DNA from: Neurospora crassa OR74A
Taxonomy: Eukaryota > Ascomycota > Sordariomycetes > Sordariales > Sordariaceae
DNA: 64,000 nt
Reading direction: 5' to 3'
Assembly (NCBI RefSeq): GCF_000182925.2
Contig: NC_026501.1
Coordinates: 5,745,917 to 5,809,916 of the forward strand
Of the stretch, positions 12,601-25,824 are shown piece by piece. The notes beneath the pieces are model-generated. The model was not told the DNA's origin, did no database searches, and worked only from the letters and a program-made list of their open reading frames with translations. Position 1 is the first letter of the stretch; every line of letters begins with the position of its first letter. The position numbers were made by a program, and so were the translations under genes.

Positions 12601-13399
12601 TAGGACTAAATATTTTATTGTAATTCCTAACAATAATAAATAAAAAGATACCGGTTAATCGCGTTTGCGATTTTAAAATTATTATAGTACTTAAACGAAA
12701 TTCTCGCTTCGTATCGATTAATATCGAATACATTTTAATTAATTACTAGCGATTATACTAGTCGGCTAAATATAATTTTACGAAAATTAAATTACTACAA
12801 TAGTTTTATATTATTCTTAGTCTATCCGAAATTATTTATTGCGCGTTAATACGATAATTAGGTACAATAAAATATTATAAGGCGCGAGCAAATACTAAGC
12901 TAAGACTTTAATTATTATACGAGGAATAGGAAGAGAATCCTATACGCGTACGAGAACTATATAGGGCACGCGTGGGTCCAATATACGGACTATAGCACGT
13001 GTGCACGTGACTGCTGTACTACACTCAGACAGCTGCAAGCTAGCTGCACCACTGCAGTGCAGCACCCATCTATATACAGGAACATGGTAGTAATGCCTGT
13101 GACACTATTTAAACTAGTATAAAATATATTAAATAATAAAGCAATAGCTACCTCTAGTAATAGTAATAATAATAATAGATATAAAGGAGGAAATAATAAT
13201 CTATTAGTTAATATTAATATTATTAATAATATTAATAATAGTAATAGTAGTACTAATATAAAGACTATAAATAGTCTATTATAAGCTACGCTAAGGAGGA
13301 ATAATTTTAAAAGTCTATACTAACTATACCCTCCTCCCCTATACCCGCTATACCTACTACTATACTAATACTTCCCTCCCTACTTTTAATATCCTTAAA
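12601..13399. other. Repeat-compartment DNA with an unmutated patch
   Basis: No gene is recognised. The stretch is AT-rich to about 12,950. A GC-balanced patch at about 12,990-13,115 is rich in CpA and TpG (two CACGTG hexamers at 12,996 and 13,004, and CTGCAGTGCAG near 13,052). AT-rich sequence with AATAAT runs then resumes. Confidence 0.6.
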
Positions 13400-14290
13400 T
13401 CTAACTACCTTATACCGCTAGCAATTCTATCGTCAATTCGGCAATTGCTAACGGCTATAACTATAATATAGCGGGCGCTCTCCCCCCACTAGGCAAAGTA
13501 ATAACTATCAACTTATATATACTATTAAAGTATTTTACTACTATATTCTATAAGTACCTAACCGACTGCAAGACTTTCGCTACTAAGCGTACCAACGCCA
13601 ACGCCAACCCTCCTCCTATCTCTATAGTAATTATAGTTTCTACTTAACTACTAGTACCGCTATTAATTGTACTACTATTAATAGTAGGCAAGGAGGACGA
13701 GGGTAAAAAGATTAGAAACTCCCTAATAGAGGCTAGAGAATTCTCTATACTACATCCGCCCGTACCCTCGACTCTTAATTTTCATTCGTTACTACTACCC
13801 TCCACTCCACTTAATCGGCCGGCTAAAGAAATTATTACCGAATTCTTTAAAGCATTCTACAAACGTTACTATATTAAATTATTAACTAAAGCAATACTAA
13901 TATATAAAATTCTAATCGCTTTAAAGAATAAACTCCGGAATAAAGAAGCGCTACCCAATATATTTACACTTAGAAAGTAGCTAGTAAAATAATTTACGAA
14001 ACTAGGGTTTAATTACAACCTCTATATAGTATTTAAAAATAATATTAAAGACTTCTTTAAAACTAAATACACAATACTAACAACGTAATTAAACTATAGT
14101 AAATATACCCTCTAACCCCTATTACTATAATTTAATTAACTAATATATATTCTAAACCTATAATTTAATACTATATTCGAATATAGTATTACTAAAACTC
14201 TCGTTTTTATAGTAGGTAGTACTACTACTAATGGTCCTAACGAGTAATAACGATATTACAAATTAATTTATAGTAAAAGAGGGGGGTTTC
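13400..14290 (+). pseudogene. Unidentified RIP-degraded coding remnant
   Basis: Plus-strand frames from about 13,500 give protein-like text despite stops: TTIFYKYLTDCKTFATKRTN, VGKEDEGKKIRNSLIEAREF, a Pro/Ser-rich linker, then EIITEFFKAFYKRYYIKLLT and ILIALKNKLRNKEALPNIFT (about 13,830-13,975). I do not recognise the family. It could be a repeat-borne gene or a host gene caught in RIP. It lies just left of the 11.3-kb LTR element insertion. Confidence 0.35.
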
Positions 14291-14325
14291 TAATATTTTA
14301 ATATTATTATATAAATAAATACAAT

Positions 14326-14388
14326 TTCTAATACTTCTAATACTTCTAACATTTCTAACATTTCTAGTATTTTTAGTATTTTGAATAT
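14326..14388. repeat. 9-bp tandem repeat, seven units
   Basis: Seven consecutive 9-mers are variants of TTCTAACAT (TTCTAATAC twice, TTCTAACAT twice, TTCTAGTAT, TTTTAGTAT, TTTGAATAT). Most unit differences are transitions. Confidence 0.85.
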
Positions 14389-14500
14389 ATAATTCAATTT
14401 AATATACATAAATCCATCTCTCCCTTCTATACTCTCTACTACCACCCAAATACAATACCCGTCTCTCTATACTTAACTAACTTATTAATATATAATTCGC

Positions 14501-14505
14501 TATAC
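14501..14505. other. Target-site duplication TATAC (left)
   Basis: TATAC precedes the left LTR here and recurs at 25,816-25,820 straight after the right LTR. A 5-bp duplication is the usual size for Ty3-type integrases and fixes the element ends. Confidence 0.85.
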
Positions 14506-14700
14506 TATAAGATAAATAGCACAATGGTTATCTTAATGATCTTAGATATATTGTTTTCTAAAATCTAACTACTATCTAGAGGGTCACAGCATCGGATTTT
14601 ATACCTCGATAATATACGGGCAGTTGGATGCCCTATCGGGCATACCTACCGGTCTAACAATCGTCACAACTACCATCCGACTACCATCCTTCCTCTCACA
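14506..14700 (-). repeat. LTR, left end (3' LTR of minus-strand element)
   Basis: This 195-bp repeat pairs with 25,621-25,815. It starts TATAAGATAAATAGCAC (TG expected; G-to-A) and ends CCTTCCTCTCACA. About 17 differences separate the two LTRs and all those I counted are transitions. A purine run on the minus strand just inside (GGAGGGGGTAT, complement of 14,701-14,712) is a good polypurine tract, so this is the 3' LTR and the element reads on the minus strand. Confidence 0.88.
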
Positions 14701-17700
14701 ATACCCCCTCCATAATAATAATCATTTCAATTATCTATAAATACATAAAGGTAGATAGTCTTTAGTATAACCGTCAAAATAGTAATTATAACTAATAGCG
14801 CAGACTTACAATTATAGAGTGACTGAGAAAGAAATTTCATCGGCTAATCACACCTTTTCAACTTACCCAATAATAATATTAAGCATAATAGCTCGTAGAA
14901 AAAAGAAAAGAAAAATAAAAGTTACATTCATTATAATACTCAAGCATTATTATCCTAAATAATAGTTATCCTTTATAAAAAAATATTATCAACGCAATCG
15001 GTCGCTATACGATTAAGAGGGGTATAAGGATAATCATTACTAAAGTAATCCTATTAATAATATCCTATTTTCAAAGAAAAGGAAAGGAAATAAAGAAAAG
15101 AAAAATAAAAATACTAACATTTATCCATATTCGCAATAAAATATAGCAAACCCTATAAATATTACAAAGATAGTAAGACGAATATATACGGCAATTAGTT
15201 TTACAATAGTTCAATCTCAATATCATTATAATAAAAGGAATAAAATAGCGGCTATAATATAAAAACAATACTTAAAATAAGTATATCAATAATTTATTTA
15301 TAAACTTAAATATAGACATCGAAATACCTTTAATTACTCTAATCTCTATTAAATTAAATTTCAATAGGTACATTAATAATAATTAGTTCGTCGATAAGCG
15401 CTACAGCAGCGGCCAATTTAGTAATAGACGCTGCAACAGCAACCGGCTTAGTAATAAGCGCTAGGGTAACAGCTAGTACAATAATTAACTTCTTAAAGCC
15501 AATCCAAGGTCCAGCCCTTACAAAGGCGTAGCATTATCCTACTTATATCTCTACGTAATACGGGTATTTATCGCCGTTAGGTAAACCAATAGTCTTAATT
15601 ATATTATCGAAAACTAGAGCATTCTATATAATATAAATAATAATTTTAGTTTCAAAGAGTAGATTAATTATAAGACCGGGTTTATAACCCCAATTAATAG
15701 CTTTATTAATATTATTTTAATAATTAACTATATCTATACTAACGTCCTCGGGTAGATTTCTAATAATCTTAAACGTTTATTTGGAGTAGTAAATCGCCTA
15801 CTTTATTTTATTTACAATCTATTCGTACTCCCTTTCCGAAAATTCCCATTTATAATATAAACTATTATACTCATTACGTAGGTCAATATATTCGTTATTA
15901 AATTTCCAATAATCGGTACAATATTTATCCAATTCTTTACATTAATCTTCCTAATTTTTACGTAATTAACAGTAATTATTTCTAAATTCGTCTAATTCGG
16001 CCTAAAATACATCCTTAGACTTACATCTTTTAACAATATTATTATTAATAATATCGGGTATACACTTAATTACAGTCGGATCGGCGGTATCTTCTATAAC
16101 TATTAATTAAATAGTATTAATTGTTATTTAATTAATCAAATCGTAATTTCTAACGCCTCTCAGTCCTCTAACCTCTAACGCAAGGACTATAAGCCTTAAA
16201 ACGTTCAATACCGGAGTAATAGTTTGTAGGGCGCTTATCGCTAGGGCGACCGATTTAATTAAGCTATCGTTAAAATAAGTTAAAAGCTAATCTTAGCGCA
16301 TTTTAACAATAACTACGTACTATACATCAATTAATCTTACATCCCTCAAATAGATAGCTATAATACTATAGGCCTTTAATTTTAGTTATTTATAGGCAAT
16401 TATTCGTATATCTACGGGTTTATTTATATTAAAGGTATAAACAGCCTTATCGATAATAAAATCGAACATCTCTTTTATTTTACATTGTACTAGTAGTACT
16501 ATATTGTTATTCTAATATACTAAGATTATAAACTTATTACTAACGTAAATATAATACTCGTTAATTTTAATTATTAATATAAAGTTAACGGCTTCTAAAT
16601 TACTAAACTACACTATTATATTATAATTTAAAGCGAGTATTATAAAGTAGGCTACCTTAACAATAATATAATTTAACGGCTTAACGCCGCTTTCAACAAT
16701 AATATTATTAATTCCCTTTTACAAATTACTACCTTTAATAATTACAATAGTTTTAAATACATTACAACTACAATTATAATAATTATTATCGGACATCCGT
16801 TTATAAATACCGTAATCTATAAGTACATCTATTACTATAGCCGTCTTATCCTTAGGTAGGTAATTATAAATAATTTACTAAACAGTAGGCAATAGGTTAT
16901 TATCGGCCCATTTAGCTTAGGGCTTACTAATACATTTCCTCGGCGGTAGCTACATCTATAATAGTCCCGCCTACCTCTATACATTAATTAAATATATAAT
17001 TATTATTTTATATTATTTATTATTAGTATCTATTTTAGGCGCTAGTATTCAATAGATAGCGTATATTTATACTAGTAGCGAAATAAGGGAATATTAGTTT
17101 TCCTATAAATTAATTTAGCGCCCGTTTGGCAATAGTATAAAAGTTAGTAATAGTAGCAATATAAGGCAATATCGAGGTTATTATAAATTAATCCAAAGTT
17201 TATTTAGCAATAGTATTTCTTATTTGTAAAGCAATAGTATAGGAGTTAATAGTAATAGCAATATAAGGGGGTATTGAATTCCTCGTAAAATAATCCGAGG
17301 TTTATCTAGTAATAGTATTTTTTATTTGTAGGGCAATAGTATAGGAGTTAGTAGTAATAATAATAGTTATTACAATAATTAAATTAGGGATAGGAAGGCT
17401 TTTATATTTAAAATATACTTTTTAATAAATTTCGTTATCAATAGGGTTTAGGTCGGTATAATAAATAGTACTACGTTCGAAGTCGCTAGCGTTTCATTCT
17501 ATTTACATCTTATTAGGATAGCGACGATAATATTTAATTTAAAAATATAATCGACTTCAATAATTCTATTTAATATTAATTTATTTACATAAATAAACAA
17601 TTTAGGATCGATAGGATAATACGTTTCGTAGTTACGTACGAGGTCTTAAACGTTTTCCATCAAGCTATTAATATATAATCCTCCTTAAGGGTACCATTTA

Positions 17701-17900
17701 TTATATTCGGTATTATAGCCCTTATATTTAACTTAATACTTAATTAATAATTTATTTCTATATTATAATACCTTTCAATCCATTATTTTTTCAACTTTAT
17801 ATAACTACCAATTATCAATATCGCCTTCAACTACAATACAATCGCCTAGATACTCTTCGCAATAAAACGGGTCTTTACCGTAAGGGTATTCTCTTAAATA
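14701..17900 (-). other. Unassigned 3' region of the 11.3-kb element
   Basis: About 3.2 kb lies between the integrase remnant and the 3' LTR on the minus strand. It has no intact frame. Fragments of protein-like text occur (for example LALITKPVAVAASITKLAAA near 15,490-15,420), but I recognise no domain. It could be an extra ORF, a displaced gag or untranslated DNA. Confidence 0.5.
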
Positions 17901-20900
17901 GTTTACTGAAATAACCGGATGAATTTTCTATGTACAAGGGAATTCGAACTCGTATACAAAATTATTAATTTTCCGTTTAATTTTAAACGGGCTAGCTCGT
18001 TAGTTAATATACTTACGTAATTTAATACTAGGTTAAATATAACCCTTATACAATTACAATATAACTTTATTACCCTCGGCGAATTAAAGTAGTCGATAAT
18101 TTTTATCGAAGAAGAATTTATACTTCGTTACAACCCAATCGATAGCTTTAACTACTTCGTAATAATACAATTTCCGGATAACGTTTAAATTATTAGTTTT
18201 ATTGTTAGGCTTAAGTAAGTCCAACGCCGTATTAGGTTTAAATCCTATAACTAGCTTATTAGAGGTACGGCCTAAAGGGGTTAATAAACTATTATTAAAA
18301 TTATATTATAAGGTAGGAAGAATATTTAATTATAGAATTTCAGGGTTTTCTACTATATAATATTAAATTACTAATTCAATTTCCTAATTTCGTCGTTCGA
18401 TTTACTTATTCAATTTAGAATTCTACGTAGTAGTATATACTAATATCGCATTTAATTTCTAGAAAATTACTTTCTATACTATAAATAGAAATTTTGTATC
18501 TCAATCGGAAATAGAAACCCGGAATAAACCCTAGTCGCAAAGCAACAATATAGTAATTAATCTCTCGGCCTATTACTCTACCGTATAGTCTATACGCCCG
18601 GGGATTAGTAGGGTTTTCTTATTGAAATTATAAATAATAATTATTATTGTATTATATTAATCTCCCCCCTAAATCGTTAATCAATTTAGTTACTTCGGAA
18701 GTCCAACGATAAAATTTATATAAATAGTATAGAATAGTACGGGGTAGGGTCGGATAGGTTTTATTAGTCCGGGGGTAACTTTATAATTAATTCTAGATTT
18801 GAAGCATTAAGGATAATACTCTACGTATCGCCTTAAGGCTTTTATTATATAGGGAAAATATAATCCTTCCAATTCCTATATTATCCTCACTGGGCCAAAA
18901 TAGTAGCATTTATTGTATACGAGCGTAAGTACGTCCTATAAAACATTACCCGGAACGTACAACTTTTCTTTACCTATATAGGGAAAGTAATATAGCAAGC
19001 CGCTATTAAATCGGAAGGGAAATTATTTATCGGCGTTAAAGCCCAGTCTCGTACTACGCTCGTCGTATTCTTTAAACTTCCGTATAACAGTTACGTAATA
19101 TTTATCTTTTTAATAACCTTCAATAAATTTTATTTTCGTATCTTTATTTATATAAATATAAATTATATAAGCGGCTTCTTTCTAAATATTATCAAACTCG
19201 CTAATATTTAATCGTAGCTCAACTTCGGCGCTTAGTAATTTAGATAGGGTATTTAGAATAATATTAACTTTCTTTAGTATATAATAAATATCGAAGTTAA
19301 ATTAGAATAGGTATATAAATACAACAATAAATTTCGAATTTAATTTTATAAAATTAGTAGTATTTAAATTAGTTTACTTTACAATACCAATTAATACCCA
19401 ATAGTCCGTTAGTACAATAATAGGTTTAGTGCACAATTAAATTAATTAACGGAGGGAACGGCAAGCCTAAACTAAATACGCCGTTTCTAGTTCTATTAGC
19501 CAGTAATTCTTTTCGGCGGTAAATAACCGTTTATTATAGAATAGAATAGGCTAGATTTTATAGATGGGAATGGATTTCCCGTCCCACCAGTCGCCTTCGA
19601 TATAGAAGACCATAATCCTAAAACCCCACCTTTTCGAAGTATCGATTTTAAAAAAGGTAGTTCGATTAGGGTAATAATAGAAGACGACGGTTTCTTTTAT
19701 TAATTAATTTTATAGAATAGCAAATACTTTTTTTTCGAGGTCTATAGGCGTAAAGTTTAATGAATTAGTAAATATCTTTCTTATTACCGGGGATTTCTTT
19801 TCTAGTATTTTGCCATCCTTTTTACTAAATTCAATAAGCTTAGCTTTTCTCTCTTCTAAGGGACCGATCTTTTAGGCGAACTAAGGGATAAATCGTTTAA
19901 AGAAATTAGCTAGGCTAATATAGTACTCTAACAATACCAAATCGGTTAGTTATTAAATATTCCGTATTACTATAATACAGTCGGTTATAATTACTATACT
20001 TAAGCTATCGATACAATGACCCAACAATCGAACGGATAGATAAACGACGAATAATTTTTTTAGTGCAATATTAAGATTAATATTTTTAAAGAGCTTAAGG
20101 ATGATTTTTAAGTACTTTAGGTAATCCTCGGTTATATCGCTAAATACAATAATATTATCGATATACCTAACTATAAACGTACGGTATAAGTAAAGCTTAC
20201 GGTTAATAAAGTGTTGCGTATAGGCCGGAGAGTTCTTATAGCCTATTAATACAATATTCGATTACTCTAATCTTCTTAAATTAATTAAAATTATTCTATT
20301 TCAATAGAGTAGATAAATGCTAATTTAATAGAAGAACGCCGAACCGTCGAAGTAACTAATAAAATTTTTGCCTCTCATCCTAGCGATAATCGAGTTTTAG
20401 GTTAGTAGTAAATATAAATCGCCAATAGTTATGCAATTTAATAATTGTAAATTAATAACTATATAGCCTTTACGAACGCTATTAATAGTACGCTAAATAA
20501 CGAAGTATAGATAGCTAAATAACGTTACTCTATACATCTACTCGAATTTACCGTCTTTATACATCTTATTTAGTATATTATTAAGAAGTTGACGGTCTTA
20601 AATACCCAACTAGTATAATTTAAATAAAACCCTCTATTTATATTAGTTTTTAACGAAATTAATACGGAGCATATCTTCTTCGTCCATCTTAATAATACTA
20701 TAATTATTATATATATTATATTTATCTAATAGCGTTTTAATACGTTGTGCGTATGTAGGATTATAATTGCAAATTTTAATACTATAAATAGACTTAATTT
20801 TTAAGATATCCTTATCTTTACCTATACCGAAGGATAGATTTCGCTTCAATAATTCGTAGAGAAGCTTCAATATATCTTCTTCAGTTAATTCGCAATTAAG

Positions 20901-21900
20901 GACATCCTAAATTATATCGCTAGCGTCGTATATAATAATTATATCTAGGGTAAGTATAATAATTTTGAATTTTATTATAAATACGAATTCTTCGCCTAAT
21001 TAAACTTTTACTATAGTTAATAGAGCTTAAACTTATATAAAGGAAATAGTTCGGTAGCCATCACTATCGAAATCTTTAATTATACCTATTCGCTAGGAGT
21101 AATAAATATATATTAACTTATTGGTAGTATTAATAATATTTATAAGTTTAGGGGTCTTAGTATTAAATAGATAATTCCGAATATAGGGATATTTAGCTTC
21201 AAAAATATACTTTTTAAGTACGCCGGCTAAGGATTTATCGGTAATATACGTAAAATCAACGGGGATAAAACGTTCGGAATATAGCAGAACAACTATATTG
21301 CAAGTCGCTACTACCCTTCGGCGGATAGGCTTCGCTGTACAATTGGTTGTAACTACTATATTTCCATATATTGGAATTCATATAAAGTTCTTTAACAAAT
21401 TAATAATAATTTAATTTAATTAAATTTATTATATTCCTAATAATAATTTTATAGCTAATCCTTTCATTACTTATATAATTAATATAAAGGCTTACTATAC
21501 TAGACGATTATCGATAGTATTTTCAATAAAAAGGTTAAAAGTTACTCGTCTAATTAAAATAATATAACTATTAATAATATCGAATAATTTTATCTTAGAA
21601 TTATTAAATTATATATTTAGGCTTTTAGAGATCTATTACTTATTAATTAGAATATTTAAATAACCGGTATTAATATAAATAGAATATTTATAGCCTTCCG
21701 GTTCCAAGCGAACGTTTATTTAGAGATAGCCGTACTATATAGGATTATTTGAAGGACTTAATAGTCCTTAATCGATTTACTCTACGGCTCTAAAGGCTTC
21801 GGTTATTTTATTATATTCAATACTATTTATCGCAAAGCCCGCCTTATTGAAGCCTTACGTTTGAAATTAATTTAATTAATTAATTACTAGTCCCAAACCT
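17900..21900 (-). pseudogene. Pol remnant of the 11.3-kb element (RT-RNase H-integrase)
   Basis: On the minus strand, RT extends from about 20,870 (an uninterrupted 75-codon piece, 20,643-20,870, with AQRIKTLLDKY and IIKMDEEDMLRINFVKN) down through FEWM, SYFDGSAFFY and the YIDN box near 20,150. A thumb/connection region follows with YYISLANFFKRFIP and ILEKKSPVIRKIFTNSLNFT (19,960-19,740), then RNase H at about 19,680-19,300. The integrase zinc-finger region is near 18,960-18,780 (GPVRII*ELEGLYFPYIIKA). An integrase core follows toward about 18,000. A protease is expected upstream but I could not fix it. Stops are frequent. Confidence 0.8.
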
Positions 21901-24900
21901 AATAGTTTAAGTTCGGTATATAAATTAATATAAATATAAATGAACATTTCACTACATATAGGAAAAACCTCGTTATACTTTCTATACATTTAACGAATTA
22001 TATTATTATACAATAATAAATAAATAGAACCGGGATTAATATTAGATCTAGAACTAATAGTAGTAAGGATGCTTATTAATACATTTTCCAATGACGGTTT
22101 AATAGCCAGAAATACTTCCTCCTCTCCTAAATTATAGTTTTAATTAACCTCTTTAAAGCTTTAGTCTTTAAAACGCTCCCCTTTAGAATCGGGTTTATCT
22201 ATTCCTATATACATCTTACATTTATCCTTAATAGTATAAACGCCGTTATAGGGTAGACCGAATTTAATATATTAATAATAAATACGTTAATACGGACGAT
22301 TTTATTAATACTAACTTCGCCCAAATAAACTACTACACTAATTAGATAAACCACTACGCTAGCCGGATAAACTACTACACTAGCCGGATAATAAACCGTT
22401 ATATTTACGAAATAAACTTTAAATTCCTAATAAACTACAATATCCGTATAAAAATAAACTTCCCTAATATAACTATAAACTACTACAATTTCCTCTGGAA
22501 GATAATCCGTAATATCCTTTACAATATCCAATACAATTTGAAGGGGCTAAGGATAATTTTTAATAATTATTATAATTAGGATAGCCGTTTTAATAATTAT
22601 TCCTTCCCTAAAGTATTAAACCGGCATCCTCCCAATTATCCTCTTCCTATTTTATAAAATTAGCGGCTTTAATCGCTTTAATATTAGGAAATTTACTATT
22701 AAGTTTAGCCCTTAGTATACGCTTATTAAAATTACTATTATAACCTCCTAAATCGTCAATAATCTTAAAATAATAAATTTCCGTATAATAATTAACGTAC
22801 ATTAACTATTTATTAAGGGTTATATTATCGGCTGGTTCAACGATTAAATCTTTCAAGCTAGGGTATAAACAATTATAAATACGTACTATATATATACCTC
22901 TATCTTTTTTACCTAATTCCTTAGAATATCGGATAATTTCTATTACGATATTATAAAGTAATTTACCGGTATAATAATCGTTATATAAATATTCTAATAT
23001 ATTAAACTTAATTAATACCTAGGCCTATAGCATTTTCTAATATATAAGAATCGCAATGTACTAGCTATTTAGATTTTATTTTATTAATATACGGGTTTTC
23101 GCATTGAATTAGTTTATATACTATACTTTCGCTCCGCCTATAAATAATTAGTAAAAATTCTTCTGTAGAGCGTCTACCTTAAAATTATCATTAATAGCAT
23201 TATTTTAAACACTTTCAATAAAAAGGTACAGTAAAGTAATATATATTTTATCTTTCAACTAAAAATAGTCGCCTCCCGTATTACTATCCTTTTCTTTTAC
23301 ATTAAGCTAGAAGTAGTTAATTATCGAAATTTTCTACTTACCGAGAGTAATTAATTAAAGGGAAGCGGTAAAACGGTCGGCTATAACCTCGAATTTATTA
23401 TTATTAATTTTACCTATAGCTTTAACTATATACGTAATATAATAAAACTCTTTATTAGTAGTTATATCCGATATACCGGTTGGACCGGTATTATTATTAT
23501 TAATTATACTTTAACTATAGTTATTACCTCCGGCAATAGTATTATTACCGGCGTTTACCTACATAGAATTTATATTACTAACTTTAATTAATTAATACTA
23601 ATATTAAATAGCTACTTAAAATCTATAGGGTATACAAAGTACGCTTTAAAATACCTTCTACTACTATTTAAAAAATTGGGAATTAGAGGGTAATTTAACT
23701 ATATATTAATCTTTAGAGGGTAATCCAATAATATCGGAGGAAAAGGAGGTTAGCGCCGATAAATATAGTTAGGCTTTAAGGTTTTTCGGAAATAGAGCGA
23801 ATATAATACCAGGTAGGCCTCGTAACTTATATTAGAAGGTATAAGAATAAGGAAAATTAATATTTAGGAGTAAGGTTTCAATAAATTTAAGGACGTCGAA
23901 CAATAGTCTAACTTTAATTAGCACTTTCCCCTTCTACTATTTTAATAGCCTTAAAAGCGTTATTAATTAGGTATTTTATTTATTTTACAATAGTAGGGAA
24001 GGAGCTTATACATTTTATCGTTTAAATACTTTCTTAGGGGGCTCTAGAAATATTATTCGGCTTACTAATACTTATTTATTATTAGCTAGAATTAGTTAAT
24101 AAACTACCGTCGGTATATTTGGGTTAGGTATAATAATAATTAATAATTCAATTGGGTCGTTCCTTCTAATATCTATTATTATTATATTATTATTTTTAAA
24201 TAGTATTGGCGTAGTATAATTAATATTTAAACTAGAATCGGAGGAAATAATAATTGTAACCCTTATCTATATTTGCTAGGATAGATCTTATATTAACGGA
24301 AAAGTCCATTGGAATTTAATATTTACTAAGTATTAGGTTATACGATTAATAAGGTTCATTATAGCCTAATAGGGTACATCGGACATCAATACGTCCAATT
24401 CGGCCGATATAGAAGGTTTATATTAATAAAGGTACTATACCTAATTTATTCTATAAAAGTTGAATGGTATTAATAGTTCGGTCATTTTCACGTCGCTTTC
24501 GGGTTTATACCTTATATCTACTATTTCGGTATTAATATTTTCAATCTTTCTATTACCTAGTAATACATCTTTAATTTTTCCGTCGCACAACGATAGGTCT
24601 TAGAGCGCGTCTAAAACATCGTTACTATTATATTGTTTAGTATATTAATTATAGTTACTACTATAGAACTATTTAATATCTAGCGAAGAAAAAAGTTTAT
24701 CTATTAAATTAAAAAAGCTTCGGCCCTCGAATTTAAATAATATAAGTAGTATAAATATTTAAGCGTCGCCTCTTAATTAAAAGTTATCAATATTAATAAT
24801 AGGAAGTTAATTAAACGGTTAGTCGTTAGACTATAAATATAAGGGAGGTAATTCCATTAGCGTAATTGATTTCGGAAATTGAATTTCGTTATAGGGAATT

Positions 24901-25620
24901 TATTAATAGCCAACTAGTAGTTAGTTATTAGTCTCCTCGTTAGTTTTTCGAATAGTAGACTACTTATTACGCAATTGAATCTTATTTTATTCTAATATAA
25001 TAGGGAGAAGTATAAAGTATAGTTACTAATCGAATATTAATTAAATTTATTATTATTAATAATCAGCCGGCTTATTAATTTAATATTTATTATCTTACTC
25101 AACAAATAGTAAAGTTAATTAGAGTAGTAGTACAAGTTTAATTACTATATCAAAGAATTATTTAAGGATATAATAGTCAAGAATCTAATTTTCTAGGTAG
25201 GGAGCTAGGGGAATTCGTTGTAATCGATACGTAGCCCGCGTTGTAGATATTAATATTACCAATATATTTTCGTTGGGAGGATTAAGTAGAGTCGCAATAA
25301 ATCGGCTAAATATTTCGTATTTTAATTAATTTAACCGTCTAATCCATTGGAAATATAAGTTCAAATAAATAAAGTCCGATACGTAGCGCAGGTCTCTAAT
25401 AGTTACTAGGTCGGCTAAATCCATTTTAGGCATAGCATTAATAAATAACAATAATTAATTAGTTAGATAACGGCGGTCCGTAGGCCGATATATAGCTTAT
25501 ATATAAAGTATAGAAGTCGGACGAAGCGGTTATTAATAAAGAGATAATTTCCAAAGAGAAATCCAACAATATAATATAAAATAGGATAATAGTTCAATTC
25601 AACTATTTATTAAGCACCAT
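21901..25620 (-). pseudogene. 5' region (gag-containing) of the 11.3-kb element
   Basis: By position, between the 5' LTR at 25,621-25,815 and pol, this 3.7 kb should hold the primer-binding site, leader and gag on the minus strand. I cannot identify a zinc knuckle or capsid motif with confidence. The segment just inside the 5' LTR reads TGGTGCTTAATAAATAG on the minus strand and is the primer-binding-site candidate. Confidence 0.45.
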
Positions 25621-25815
25621 TATAAGATAAATAGCACGATGGTTGTCTTAATGATTTTGGATATATTATTTTCTAAAATCTAACTGCTATCTAGAGGGTC
25701 ACAGCATCGAGTTTTATACCTCGATAATGTACGGGCAGTTGGATACCCTATCGGGCATGCCTGCCGGTCTGACAGTCGTCACGACTGCCATCCGACTGCC
25801 ATCCTTCCTCTCACA
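25621..25815 (-). repeat. LTR, right end (5' LTR of minus-strand element)
   Basis: A 195-bp mate of 14,506-14,700 and less damaged: it keeps CpA/TpG sites where the left copy shows TpA (for example GCATGCCTGCCGGTCTGAC against GCATACCTACCGGTCTAAC). It is followed by the TATAC duplication at 25,816-25,820. Confidence 0.88.
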
Positions 25816-25824
25816 TATACTCTT

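Larger units (their letters stand above)
14506..25815 (-). mobile_element. Complete 11.3-kb Ty3/gypsy-type LTR retrotransposon, RIP-inactivated
   Basis: The element is 11,310 bp, with 195-bp LTRs at both ends, a TATAC duplication, a polypurine tract beside the left LTR and pol on the minus strand. Recognisable pol text includes RYIDNIIVFSDI (Y-I-D-D box of RT, Asp to Asn, near 20,150) and GYKNSPAYTQHFINRKLYLY (20,180-20,245). RNase H shows TFFKIDTSKRWGFRIMVFYI and FTAEKNYWLIELETAYL (19,640-19,450). Integrase region shows VLTLVYNKCYYFGPVRI. These match the fungal gypsy group whose RT carries SAFFYQ and GYKNSPAY, distinct from the copy A/B family. The length is well above the usual 5-8 kb for Ty3 elements. 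Confidence 0.87.

Noticed and set aside
14506-25815. A CRISPR array or prokaryotic insertion suggested by spaced repeats
   Set aside because: The repeats are a single LTR pair with a target duplication; no regularly spaced short repeats occur anywhere in the window.
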